Positions 1-9,141 of a stretch of 57,970 nucleotides of DNA are shown one piece after another. Made by a program: the position numbers and the translations under genes. The notes beneath the pieces are model-generated. The model was not told where the DNA came from, made no database searches, and saw nothing but the letters and a program-made list of their open reading frames with translations. Position 1 is the stretch's first letter. Each line of letters begins with the position of its first letter. This stretch comes from Rachicladosporium sp. CCFEE 5018 (Eukaryota > Ascomycota > Dothideomycetes > Cladosporiales > Cladosporiaceae): contig KZ111160.1 in assembly GCA_002077045.2 (NCBI GenBank), positions 529,485 to 587,454 on the forward strand, written 5' to 3'.

Positions 1-41
1 ATCTCGGGCGTAGACGGCGTTGAGCTCTTGAGGAGACCCAT
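1..41 (-). CDS. possible 5' end of a gene running off the window
   Basis: Read on the minus strand, an ATG at 41 in a good context (CAGCCATGG) opens a frame that stays open to the window edge and encodes MGLLKSSTPSTPE. This would be the N-terminus of a gene lying to the left. Thirteen codons are too few to recognise a family, and the frame could be chance. Confidence 0.2.
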   Translation of the reverse strand, partial: MGLLKSSTPSTPE

Positions 42-695
42 GGCTGGATCGAGGTGAATGTGAACAAATGAGATGGTTACAGCACTCTCGTCCACGCCAA
101 CAACTTGCTGTTTCGGATGCTGCGATTGCTCTGCCTTGTTGCAGCTCTTGACTCGATCTCAATCGGTAGCCCTACTAACCTACGTCACTCTAAGCAGCCC
201 CAGGGTTGGCGGCGGCGTGGCAGAGCAACTGCCAAGGCGGGCGAGATATCAAGGCAGGAGAGGGCGTGAGGTATATGGTGAGCGTAGAGGACAAGTCACT
301 ACGCTTCCATACCGTTGTTGAAGACTGGTCGTTGCGATAACGCGCCTGACTTGGGTATGTCATGCAGCGATTCTCAAGCTTGTCTCAGGTCCAATCACCG
401 AACCACGATCATGCACCCCGCCATGGGATAGGGATCACTGTTGAGATGTCGGTATCTTACTGCCTTGCAGCGAGTATCTCCCGAATATGGCCAGAAATGG
501 TGCTGCTCACGTCGGGAGACTCATACAAGTAGCGACGAAAGTATGGCTACAACGAGCGGACGAGAAAATCGTTCGAACATGATGCTTTCTCCTCGAGACA
601 TGTCTATGCAATGTATCTTGAACATGCAGGTACCCTTTGACCCTTGCTCTGACAAGCCCGCAACACTGGAATAACACGACGGTGTTGCCATCTCA
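42..695. other. 654-bp intergenic stretch
   Basis: No frame here looks like a conserved protein. It lies downstream of CUE3 and, if the start at 41 is real, holds that gene's promoter. Open frames of 77-97 codons have no recognisable motif or splice-supported extension. Confidence 0.4.
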
Positions 696-2681
696 TCAAC
701 CTGTAAACCCACCCCTAGCCATCTTCCTCGCCCTCCCATCCCTCCGATTATGATTCGCCCGACTCCCCTTACTAGCCTCCTTTCTCCTCTGCGCGTTAGC
801 CGTACCAGGATCACTCGAAGGCCCAGCTACACTCGCACCGCCTCCCCTTCCACCCCGACCTCTCCCCCTGCCTCGTCCGGCAAAGCCACCCCTGCCATTC
901 TCCCCAGGTACGTCGGAATCCTCCGTCTCAGTCCCAGCAGGCGACTCACGGTACGCCGTCCGCGCGACGTCAGCTTGCCTGCCATCGAAAGCAGAGGATT
1001 GTGTTTCGAGCTTTCGCAGTCGTCGCGGATCGCGGTGCAGCACGATTGCCCAGCCCTCGATCGCCTCGTCTGTCATGCCCGTCTCCCGCTTTAGTGTAGC
1101 TCTAGCCTGTCCTCGCCGTACATCCTGCGTCCGTCCGAAAAGCTCAGGTCGATCTTTGTAAGCCGTGAACAATGCAGCATCGTTCTCCTCCTGCGTCACT
1201 TTGGCAGCTGGACCAGGCTCGCCGTCAGGATGCGCTGTGTCGACTGTGCCGCCTACGTCTTCTACGTCGTAGGTGTCGTCGCGTTCATCGTCGTCTGAGT
1301 CGAAGGCTGCGAGCGCCGACAGGATAGCAGCTTTATTGCCTGTGGAGGTGGAAACATCGGCAGCTTTGTCTTTCTTGCCCATGTGAAGACGTGAGGTGTC
1401 GAACTCGAGACGATCGAGGTCGTCGTTGTCGTAGACATTGCGGCGCGAGGGAATGTGGCGTGAAGATGGAGGAGGTGTGGACCGCGGCGCCAGGTGATCG
1501 ATAGCCTGCTGTGGATCGACCGCTGGTGATATGAATTCTTCCGTTCTGTCAAGAGAACCGAGATCAGGTGGCAGTGAGTTGTCGAGCAGGTGTGCAGTGA
1601 CTTGCTCCACGTCGTCGTCATATGCATCTAGCAGGCGCATCACAAAGCCAGATCCGAGGTCAGGGAACAGGTCCTGCACTTGCGTGACCAAGCTCATACG
1701 ATGCATATGAAGTTCGTCCTGATGTCCTGATCTACCATTGGTAGTCTTTCGGACCGAACGTGAGTGTTTCTTCGTCCTGGCGATGCTAGGTGCACGAAAC
1801 GTCTCTAGGCTTTCAATGAGCTTCAACAGCCGCTCTGGTGACTTCTCGCCAACAGAACGTCGTAGTTTCGCCAGCAGTGGTGTGTTGGTCACCAAGTCTG
1901 CTAGTGGTGATTGATGCGGGGGTCGTCCCTCAAGCTGCGTCTTCAGACTGTATAGATGATCCGCGACCATGGCGCTGTTACCAGCTGCACCACTCAGCGA
2001 ACCTGTCAGTCCGAGATACACAGTTATCACGATAGCCTTGCGGGTCCGCTCGGTCGTCGTCTTAGTATATGCAGTGACGAATGAGTCAAGAAGATCCGAG
2101 CCAGTCATGATTACCGTCGCCACTTGGAACGACACTCGTAGGATTGGAGCAAGCACAGCAAGCTGCGACTCCACTGCGTCTGGCGTAGACGAATCCAAGA
2201 TCCGGATGAGACCCTGCTTGCTGCTCTGCAGCAGCTTCTCCACAGCCATCGCTTTCCGTTTCCATAGTGGATCAAGTAGATCCGGTAATCGTGAACTCCG
2301 CAGATACGCTCGACACAAGTCCGAAAGGAATTCAAGATCCAACAGGCTACTTAAGTCGTCCACTTCCAAAAATGCACGTCGAATCAGCGCTAGTGTTGTC
2401 CTACTCAAGGCTCGTGCCTTTGGGGCTCGTAGTAATCCATCGCTTTGCTCGATGTGAGCAAGCTCATGGCAATGCGACCTCAGGTAAGGACTTAGTGAGC
2501 CCTTCGTGAGCGATTGCTGGAACTGTGTCGTTGTCGAGGCGAGATAGACCTCAGCCAGGGTAAGCCATGCGTCCAGGCAGGCCTCCCATTCTGCAGACTC
2601 GAGACTCGGTCTGACGTTCGACGGAGGGATTGCAGCCAGTTGCGGCAGAGTCGCGGACGCCTGTTGCTGCTCACCAATCAT
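696..2681 (-). CDS. CUE3: CUE-domain protein, Cue3/ASCC2-like (ribosome quality-control trigger complex)
   Basis: Single-exon 661-aa protein. Residues about 328-371 form a CUE ubiquitin-binding domain with the expected pattern (VQDLFPDLGSGFVMRLLDAY, then a dileucine-like TAHLLD). The N-terminal third is helical, as in yeast Cue3 and human ASCC2, which are of similar length. The middle is acidic and the C-terminus is RG-rich (GRGRGRGRGGRGGG), typical of RNA or ribosome contact. In the known family this protein binds K63-linked ubiquitin on stalled ribosomes and works with Slh1/ASCC3 and Rqt4 to split collided ribosomes. It is divergent from RPS20, with 359 bp between the starts. The upstream ATG at 2681 was chosen because the frame is continuous and no better start is seen. 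The identification rests on the CUE motif plus overall architecture. Confidence 0.8.
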   Translation of the reverse strand: MIGEQQQASATLPQLAAIPPSNVRPSLESAEWEACLDAWLTLAEVYLASTTTQFQQSLTKGSLSPYLRSHCHELAHIEQSDGLLRAPKARALSRTTLALIRRAFLEVDDLSSLLDLEFLSDLCRAYLRSSRLPDLLDPLWKRKAMAVEKLLQSSKQGLIRILDSSTPDAVESQLAVLAPILRVSFQVATVIMTGSDLLDSFVTAYTKTTTERTRKAIVITVYLGLTGSLSGAAGNSAMVADHLYSLKTQLEGRPPHQSPLADLVTNTPLLAKLRRSVGEKSPERLLKLIESLETFRAPSIARTKKHSRSVRKTTNGRSGHQDELHMHRMSLVTQVQDLFPDLGSGFVMRLLDAYDDDVEQVTAHLLDNSLPPDLGSLDRTEEFISPAVDPQQAIDHLAPRSTPPPSSRHIPSRRNVYDNDDLDRLEFDTSRLHMGKKDKAADVSTSTGNKAAILSALAAFDSDDDERDDTYDVEDVGGTVDTAHPDGEPGPAAKVTQEENDAALFTAYKDRPELFGRTQDVRRGQARATLKRETGMTDEAIEGWAIVLHRDPRRLRKLETQSSAFDGRQADVARTAYRESPAGTETEDSDVPGENGRGGFAGRGRGRGRGGRGGGASVAGPSSDPGTANAQRRKEASKGSRANHNRRDGRARKMARGGFTG

Positions 2682-3040
2682 GATCGCCGGGTCGGTCCCC
2701 TGCGAAAGAGTAGGGGAGAGGAGGCTAGACAGCCCTCAACATCCTTGATCATAGAAATCACCATGTGGATGTCATATGCGATCACCTACCATACTAGCTC
2801 GCGGATATTCCCGGAAATCTTGGCGGCGGACCTCGAAATTGAACGACTTCGAAGCCCCACTGCGACAACAGCCTTTCTCTCTCCGCACCGATTATCACTT
2901 TGCCGGATCTGCCAGTACAGTCCGAGGTACGCTCGCCTCCCATCTCCTCCGCCTGGCGCGCACTAACACCACCACAGTCGTAGTCGGCCATTCCACAATC
3001 ACCACCTCAAATCACCAAACCCCACCACCAAACCGCAACC
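2682..3040. promoter_or_regulatory. divergent CUE3/RPS20 promoter region
   Basis: 359 bp between the two divergent start codons. The RPS20 side carries a probable 5'-UTR intron (listed separately) and a C/A-rich leader just before the ATG, as is common in highly expressed fungal genes. No specific factor site was identified. Confidence 0.5.
2927..2976 (+). other. probable 5'-UTR intron of RPS20
   Basis: A 50-nt segment begins GTACGC and ends CACCACAG, with a branch-like CACTAAC 9 nt before the acceptor region. It lies 64 nt upstream of the RPS20 ATG. Leader introns are common in fungal ribosomal protein genes. This is predicted from splice signals only. Confidence 0.5.
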
Positions 3041-3452
3041 ATGTCCTACGACGCCAAGAAGGTCCAGCAAGGCGAGCAAGCCAAGATCCACAAGATCCGC
3101 ATCACCCTCACCTCGCGCAAAGTCTCGTCCCTCGAGAAAGTCTGCACCGAGCTCATCGACCGCGCCAAGTCCAAGGACCTGCGTGTGAAGGGCCCCGTGC
3201 GCCTGCCGACGAAGAACTTGAAGGTGTCTACGCGCAAGACGCCTTGCGGAGAGGGAAGTAAGACGTGGGATATGTTTGAGATGAGGTGAGTGATTGGCGG
3301 AGATTATGGTCTGTGGATGGAGGAAGATGCTAACGGAGGAATACAGAATTCACAAGCGTTTGATCGATCTTAATGCGCCGACTGAGGTCGTCAAGCAGAT
3401 CATTATCAACATTGAGGCCGGTGTCGAGGTCGAGGTTACTATTGCGGCCTAG
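3041..3452 (+). CDS. RPS20: 40S ribosomal protein S20 (uS10)
   Basis: Two exons, 3041-3285 and 3347-3452, encode 116 aa, the usual uS10 length. The 61-nt intron starts GTGAGT, contains the perfect branch site TGCTAAC and ends ATACAG. Joining restores the invariant family segment across the junction (MFEMR then IHKRLIDL). The N-terminal IHKIRITLTSRKVSSLEKVC and the C-terminal acidic/hydrophobic strand (VKQIIINIEAGVEVEVTIAA) also match uS10. The protein sits in the head of the small subunit. Its ubiquitination is a signal in ribosome-collision quality control, so its divergent pairing with CUE3 is a curiosity, although adjacency alone proves no functional link. Confidence 0.96.
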
Positions 3453-4072
3453 AGGTCCGCCTTCGACGCGAAGTTCGAACGACAAGCAAGGAAGTAAAGT
3501 ATGGACTAGATACCGCAGTCCATCGAACATCAAAACCACACAGCAGTCTCACTTTTTCACTGAACTGCACGCACGCCCTGACGCTCTGCACGCCTTATGG
3601 AAGCGAGCGGATTGAACGTGCTGGAAATCGTTCGATCACTCTTGTGCTGAGCATGAAACGACTCCTTTGTTGTAATCCATTTCCGTCTGTCGACGGGCAC
3701 AATTGTGTCAGGGCAGAAGGTAAAGTGAAGAGTAAAAGTCACATTGTATTCCTATCGTCTTCTCGCCCACTCCCAGGCAGAGCCGCCCCTGCCACCACCT
3801 GATTGCATGCCCAAGAGCAATGACACCGCCTGCCAAACACGCACCAGCCCCTTTCAGTGCGGCCAACCCTTCCAAGCCAAGTACACACGCCCGCGCGCGC
3901 CAAAGCCCACCGGTGACAAAGACGCAACAGAAACGCAGTACCCTCGAAACGCCACTCCTTTCATGCCCTTCCTCGCTCCGCCAGCCGCGAGGAACTTTGA
4001 CTTCCCAAATACCCAATCCACTCCCATGTGCTTCCTCGTGTTGAAAGACAGAAACTTACCTCCACAGCCTGA
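3453..4072. other. 620-bp convergent 3' region between RPS20 and CCR4
   Basis: Holds both 3' UTRs and terminators of the convergent genes. The overlapping open frames on both strands (61-152 codons) are C/P-rich or R-rich and carry no recognisable domain, so none is called. Confidence 0.5.
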
Positions 4073-6385
4073 TCATCTACTCCCCTCCCTGCCTCTGTCC
4101 CTTCCATCCCGTCTCCCATTATTTCCATTCCCGAAATCCGCCTCAACAACCTTCCGCTCTCGCCTGCCCTTTACAGCAAACTCCACCATCAGCGCCAAAT
4201 GATCGCTCGGGAAGTGGAAGTTCGGAAATCCCGGCACCCGTTTCAGATACTCCGGATCGACTTCCCCCAGTAGGCCCGTGACTTGCAGTGCATTCGTCGC
4301 GAACCAGATATAATCAATCACCTCCTTGAAGTCCGGCGTGTAATTCGTGAAAGGCAGCTCGCCGATCTCGCTGTATGAGGACTTCAGGCTGAAGGGATGG
4401 GACATCCCGTTCCGTGTGAGGTCGCCGTAGGAGTAGCCTTCGATCTCCTTGTGCGTGCTAGCAAGGGAGCCTTGGCTGACGAGCTCGTGGACGCCGGAGT
4501 CTTTCGTGGAGTTCAGATCGGAGCAGATGACGATGGGGAGGGAGAGCGCGTCGTCATATTTCACTGAAGGCAAGTGCTCTGGACGGATGCTGTCGGCGCC
4601 ATCGACGGTGTCCTGGGCAGCGTAGCGGAAGACTTCCTTGTCCGTGCAAGGCGGGTGCTTGGCGTAGTTGTCTGCGAGTTTCTTGAGCTGCTCGAGGAGG
4701 ATGGCGGTCTGGATCACCTTGACGTCTGCGAGATACGGCTCCCACGCGAGGTGAACGTTCACGACCATGAGCCGTGAGCCAGTCTGGCGGTTTTCGAGGA
4801 AGATGACAACGGCGATGTGGTCCTTGTTCATGACGCGGTTGTAGATATCGTGCGAGCCCTTCATGTCCGCTCGTGCGATGGCCTCCTTGCGGAAGACGAT
4901 AACCTCCTTAGCGAGCAGGATGTACTTGCTGTTCTTGAAGAACGTCGCGCAGCCGTCCACGCGCACCGCTTCCTTCTCCATCATGGTCTGCGCGCGGTTC
5001 TTCGGCCAGAAGACGCCCTTGTAATCTTCCGCGGCGAGGTTCGGACGGAAGTACTCATCGTAGCTTTCAATGTCGACTTCCTGCAGCGCCACGATGTCGG
5101 CGTCCCTCGTTCGGATCTCATCGAGGATGGCGCCTCTACGTCTGTCCCAAGTAAGCGAATCAAGCGCAGCGTAGCCGTACTGCGTCTGTGTGGCGCCTCT
5201 ATCGCACAGGACATTCCAGCTCATCACCCTGAACTTCTCCACATCCGCTGGCTCAGCCTCGTCTCCCAGATAGTGCCACTCCCGAGGTTGAGGCGGAGCC
5301 GGCGGCTCGGCTTGTTCGCGCATGAACTTGACGAACTCTTTAGTGCCGTGGTCTGCGATCCGCTCGACGTAGTCGTTCCGCATGGGATTACCCTCAATAC
5401 CCAGGAAATCTAGCTGATGCAGCGATCCGACCTCGTAGGGTAGATCTGAAAGCTTGTTCTCGAAGAGCAGTAATCGCTTAAGCTTTGTGAGCATGCCAAT
5501 CTCAGGCGGAAGTTCGTACAGCTCGTTGAATGACAGGTCCAGAACGGTAAGACTGCGCATCTCGCCGATCTGCACCGGCAGATAGCTGAGCTTATTGTGG
5601 TTGAAGTAGATCTTTTTCAGGAAGTTGTACTTGAACAGCGATCCTGCCATGCACTTCAACCCTTGTCCACCAAAGTCAATCGCCTGCCACACGTTCTCTT
5701 CTTCCGGCTCATCAGCCGCCCTTCTCCTTTCTCGCCCTTCCTCCTCTGCTCGATCATTCGCTCCATTACCGCTCGAGCCAGGGACTCGACTGACATGCGG
5801 CGTAGTCCGGGCATAGTAGTGCGCCTTCTCTCCGCTGTGCTTCAGCTTCTCGTACTCTCGTATCTGCTCGTTCCAATGATCGCCATGAGGTTTGCTGAGT
5901 ACACCGGCATTCGATGTTGACCCATTTTGCAGGTGCGCGGGCGTGAAGTGCGGGGTCGCGTTCGAGAGCGTGCTCAGGGAGGAGTTGTGCTGGTGATTCG
6001 AGTAGGTGTTCGCGGATCCGCCTATGCCATTGTGGTCCCCATGGTGATTGTTCATGTGGTGTGAGGTGTGGCCTGCGCCATGGCTCTGGTATTGCTTAGC
6101 CAGGTTGATCTGCGGCTGATATGACTGATGGCTTCCTCCACTCAGTAAGCCATGGTTCTGCCGGTGATTGCCGTGGTTGAACATGTTGTAGGCAGGTGAA
6201 TGCGTGCCAGGGGACCGGTTCGGAGACGGCGTGTCGGCATTCGGCTGGAACAGCCCTCTGCTACCGCTAACTGGCGAGCCGTTCCTATGCGATTGCTGCA
6301 GGGTTCGCTGGTTATGATGCTGCTGTTGCGGTTGGTAGTAAATCTGGCCGCCGGAATTGAACCGGTTGTAACCATCTGCCATCAC
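4073..6385 (-). CDS. CCR4: CCR4 deadenylase, LRR plus EEP nuclease (CCR4-NOT complex)
   Basis: Single-exon 770-aa protein with three parts. Residues 1 to about 240 are Q/N/H/S-rich and disordered. Residues about 243-340 are leucine-rich repeats (LSYLPVQIG, LTVLDLSFNELYELPPEIG, LKRLLLFENKLSDLPYEVG), the surface that binds the CAF1 nuclease. From about 382 follows an exonuclease-endonuclease-phosphatase domain with all expected active-site motifs: MSWNVLC, DIVALQEVD (metal-binding Glu), VVNVHLAW, ICSDLNSTKDSGV (catalytic Asp/Asn), IDYIWFA and a terminal FPSDHLAL. It removes poly(A) tails in the cytoplasm as part of CCR4-NOT. Length and order match other Pezizomycotina Ccr4 proteins. Two ATG codons are adjacent at the start (6385 and 6382). 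Confidence 0.96.
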   Translation of the reverse strand: MMADGYNRFNSGGQIYYQPQQQHHNQRTLQQSHRNGSPVSGSRGLFQPNADTPSPNRSPGTHSPAYNMFNHGNHRQNHGLLSGGSHQSYQPQINLAKQYQSHGAGHTSHHMNNHHGDHNGIGGSANTYSNHQHNSSLSTLSNATPHFTPAHLQNGSTSNAGVLSKPHGDHWNEQIREYEKLKHSGEKAHYYARTTPHVSRVPGSSGNGANDRAEEEGRERRRAADEPEEENVWQAIDFGGQGLKCMAGSLFKYNFLKKIYFNHNKLSYLPVQIGEMRSLTVLDLSFNELYELPPEIGMLTKLKRLLLFENKLSDLPYEVGSLHQLDFLGIEGNPMRNDYVERIADHGTKEFVKFMREQAEPPAPPQPREWHYLGDEAEPADVEKFRVMSWNVLCDRGATQTQYGYAALDSLTWDRRRGAILDEIRTRDADIVALQEVDIESYDEYFRPNLAAEDYKGVFWPKNRAQTMMEKEAVRVDGCATFFKNSKYILLAKEVIVFRKEAIARADMKGSHDIYNRVMNKDHIAVVIFLENRQTGSRLMVVNVHLAWEPYLADVKVIQTAILLEQLKKLADNYAKHPPCTDKEVFRYAAQDTVDGADSIRPEHLPSVKYDDALSLPIVICSDLNSTKDSGVHELVSQGSLASTHKEIEGYSYGDLTRNGMSHPFSLKSSYSEIGELPFTNYTPDFKEVIDYIWFATNALQVTGLLGEVDPEYLKRVPGFPNFHFPSDHLALMVEFAVKGRRERKVVEADFGNGNNGRRDGRDRGREGSR

Positions 6386-7253
6386 CTAGTAGAGGTGAGG
6401 CGGCAGGAGAGTAGCGCGGCGCGGTGACGTGCTCGCAGTCTTGACAACTGGGTATGGGCCGTAAGGATAGTCTTAGGTTGGGGGAGGGTCTGGCCGGCGG
6501 AGTCTTCCTTTCTCGGACATGGGCTCCTCCCTCACACTGCATGAACGACGGTCGCACGGCAATGAAGGTTTCGCCGTGCAGCCGGAGAGCAATGATACGG
6601 TCAGCCGGTGTGAATGAAGGTGCGCTGTGGGAGGTGAGGTCCCAGAGGTGTCGGATTGGGCAGAGCGAGGGCGCGTGAGTGGTGTGTCGGGGGGTTAATT
6701 GAATTGCGCTCGGATTAGCTCGGGTATCGAGAGCTGTAAGACTATCGCGAGATAGGGATCAGTGAGCGTGCTATGGTAATACAACGTAGATGGATGGATG
6801 TGTTGTCGACTTCTGCTTGCTGTGGTTGTTGTCGTCCATGGGTGTCTTTCAAGAGTGGTCGCCCAACATCGCAAGTGCAAGCTGCAACGGGAGTGTCCGC
6901 AGTCACGTGCGTTGAGGAACACAACCGTGTGTTTGCGAGTGAGGGTCTTCACAACGGTCAACGGGCGAAGCTAGAAAGTGTTGAAGCAAATGAGAAGCAA
7001 ACAGGCAAAGTCTGTTGCATGGGAGACGTGTTGTCGACACGAGGGTCACGTGGAAGTCGAGATCAAATCTGTTCGACAAGCTCTGATGCCGCTGATGCAT
7101 ATGCTTTGTCAATTCTCGATGCTATCTTACATCTACTATACGACCACTGCAGTGCACAGCTTCGCATAACATGAGCGCTTTGTTCCCTTCGCACCTCCGC
7201 AGGCGCGAAATCCCAAGCTCGATAACCCAGCAGCCATTCACTACCCTCTCCAT
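6386..7253. other. 868-bp intergenic stretch upstream of CCR4
   Basis: Contains the CCR4 promoter and the 3' region of RPT3, which runs in the same direction. Frames up to 133 codons occur but overlap one another on both strands and show no domain. No tRNA or other RNA gene was recognised. Confidence 0.4.
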
Positions 7254-8507
7254 CTACTTGTAAAATTCGAACTTGTCCGCCTCGCTCGTACCCTTGACCT
7301 GGCTCGTGTAGGCGTCCTCCAAGTCCTGCTGAATAATATTGTACCGGTTCTTCCGCACCGCCCTCAAACCAGCCTCCTGCATGACCGCGGCAATGACTGC
7401 ACCACTCAGCGGGTCATTCCTCACAATCAAGCTGTCTAGATCCACCTCAGGTGAGAGCGACATCTTCGACGCGATAGTGGAGAAGATGAGCCGCCTCTCC
7501 CTGCGGTCTTTGAGCGAAGGGAATTCGATTTTTCTGTCTAATCGTCCGGGTCGCAGTAGCGCAGGGTCCAGTGTGTCTGCCCTGTTTGTCGCCATGATGA
7601 CCTTGACGTTTGACGTCTGATCAAACCCGTCCATCTGATTCAACAGCTCGAGCAGGATGCGCTGTACCTCCCTGTCTGCACCAGTCTGAGCGTCGAATCG
7701 CTTTGTAGCAATCGCGTCAATCTCGTCGATGAAGATGATCGATGGGCTATTCTCCCTTGCCATTCTGAACACATCTCTCACCATGCGCGGTCCCTCGCCA
7801 AGGTACTTCTGCACGAACTCAGACCCCACCACCCTGATGAATGAAGCAGTCGTACTATTTGCCACAGCCTTCACCAGCATAGTCTTGCCCGTGCCCGGCG
7901 GCCCGTACAGCAGCACACCTCTCGGCGGGTCAATGCCGATCTGCTTGTAGAGATCAAATTGTGTAAGCGGCAACTCCACAGCCTCCCTGATCTCCTGCTT
8001 CTGCATGTCCAAACCTCCCACATCTGCATACGTCACATCTGGCTTCTCGTCCGCGCCAAGCATCGCAATACTGCTGTCCGCCTCAGGTGGCAGGATATCC
8101 ACTAAGCTGTTGCTGTGCCTGTGCAGCGCCACAGATGAACTGGGCTTGAGTAGCTCTCGGTCGAGTGTCGATAGTATGCGCACCACATAGTTGCTGCCCG
8201 TCGAGCTCTGCACTATGCCAGTGTTCTGATCTATGGCTTCCATGAACTGGCCTATGACGAGAGGGACAGACTGTATCCGCTTGATCTCCTCCTGTGCGCG
8301 GACGAGCTCACGCTTGAGTGAGCGCTGCTCATCTTTGATGTACTCTTCCTGGAGCTTGATGTATTCGAGTTGCCGCTGGAGCTTCTTGTATGTGGAGTAT
8401 TGATCGTCGCTCTCGCCTGTGTGCTCTTCGGTTGCATCGGGGTTGGGGGATTTGGAGGCGAGTTTGTGAGGCGCTTCGGTGAGGGTCGGGCTGAGAACGT
8501 CGGCCAT
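7254..8507 (-). CDS. RPT3: 26S proteasome regulatory ATPase subunit Rpt3 (PSMC4, 6B)
   Basis: Single-exon protein of 417 aa from the ATG at 8507. The frame extends 51 codons further upstream, but that part is low-complexity and unlike the family, so the internal MADVLS start is preferred. The order is: N-terminal coiled coil (about 45-90), OB region, then an AAA+ module with Walker A GPPGTGKT (about 202), Walker B IIFIDEID, and second region of homology NRADTLDPALLRPGRLDRK. The C-terminus KFEFYK is a HbYX motif. HbYX tails dock Rpt subunits into the 20S alpha ring and open the gate, and FxFYK is characteristic of Rpt3. It acts in the base of the 19S particle, unfolding ubiquitinated substrates. 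Confidence 0.96.
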   Translation of the reverse strand: MADVLSPTLTEAPHKLASKSPNPDATEEHTGESDDQYSTYKKLQRQLEYIKLQEEYIKDEQRSLKRELVRAQEEIKRIQSVPLVIGQFMEAIDQNTGIVQSSTGSNYVVRILSTLDRELLKPSSSVALHRHSNSLVDILPPEADSSIAMLGADEKPDVTYADVGGLDMQKQEIREAVELPLTQFDLYKQIGIDPPRGVLLYGPPGTGKTMLVKAVANSTTASFIRVVGSEFVQKYLGEGPRMVRDVFRMARENSPSIIFIDEIDAIATKRFDAQTGADREVQRILLELLNQMDGFDQTSNVKVIMATNRADTLDPALLRPGRLDRKIEFPSLKDRRERRLIFSTIASKMSLSPEVDLDSLIVRNDPLSGAVIAAVMQEAGLRAVRKNRYNIIQQDLEDAYTSQVKGTSEADKFEFYK

Positions 8508-9141
8508 GGTGACGGGGCTGTGCGGGTGATTATGGAGTAATGGAGTCGACGATGGGAAGTGTGGAGGACGAAAGTCGGGTGTGGATGTGGGTTGGTGATT
8601 GACCTTAGTTGATCTCAGGCACAGTGATGGCGTACTGCACGCGTTCGGCTGTACATGCACGTTCGCTTAGTCCCGCCGAGCCTCTATTAGCGTGTTTTTC
8701 ACGATCCAGAGTGGCTCTGGCTGTTACTACGCGATATGATCCTGTCTTTCATACAGTTATTGCTCTGTTCATGACAGGTATATAAGTGGTTTGGGGAATT
8801 AGTCTTGCAGGGCTTCAGTATAATGACACAGACATCCAAAGCAGCGTTGAATCGGATGTTTGTGCTTACGGTACCGAAGAGCTATTCGCGGATACACTTT
8901 ACGTTCGCGCTGTGCCTTCACATGCTTTTGCATGGGCGTCACCGGCTTTCAAGGCTTCATGATAAGGGACGAAAATGTGGCCAATATTCTAGCCAGGATG
9001 AATGCGCCATGTGAGAAGTCGCACGCTCCATAAGCGTCATGAGAGCGATCTCTCTGAACGTCTCGATGCTGCTAAGCTGCTCCTCGACAAGGCGACCACG
9101 CGGAACATGCTCGTGCTTCTCCAGTGTCGACTCTGAAGCAC
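8508..9141. other. 634-bp stretch: RPT3 promoter and sedolisin 3' region
   Basis: Runs from the RPT3 start codon to the stop of the next gene upstream. I looked for a Rpn4-type GGTGGCAAA element and did not see one. The 69-codon plus-strand frame at 8805 has no recognisable features. Confidence 0.4.
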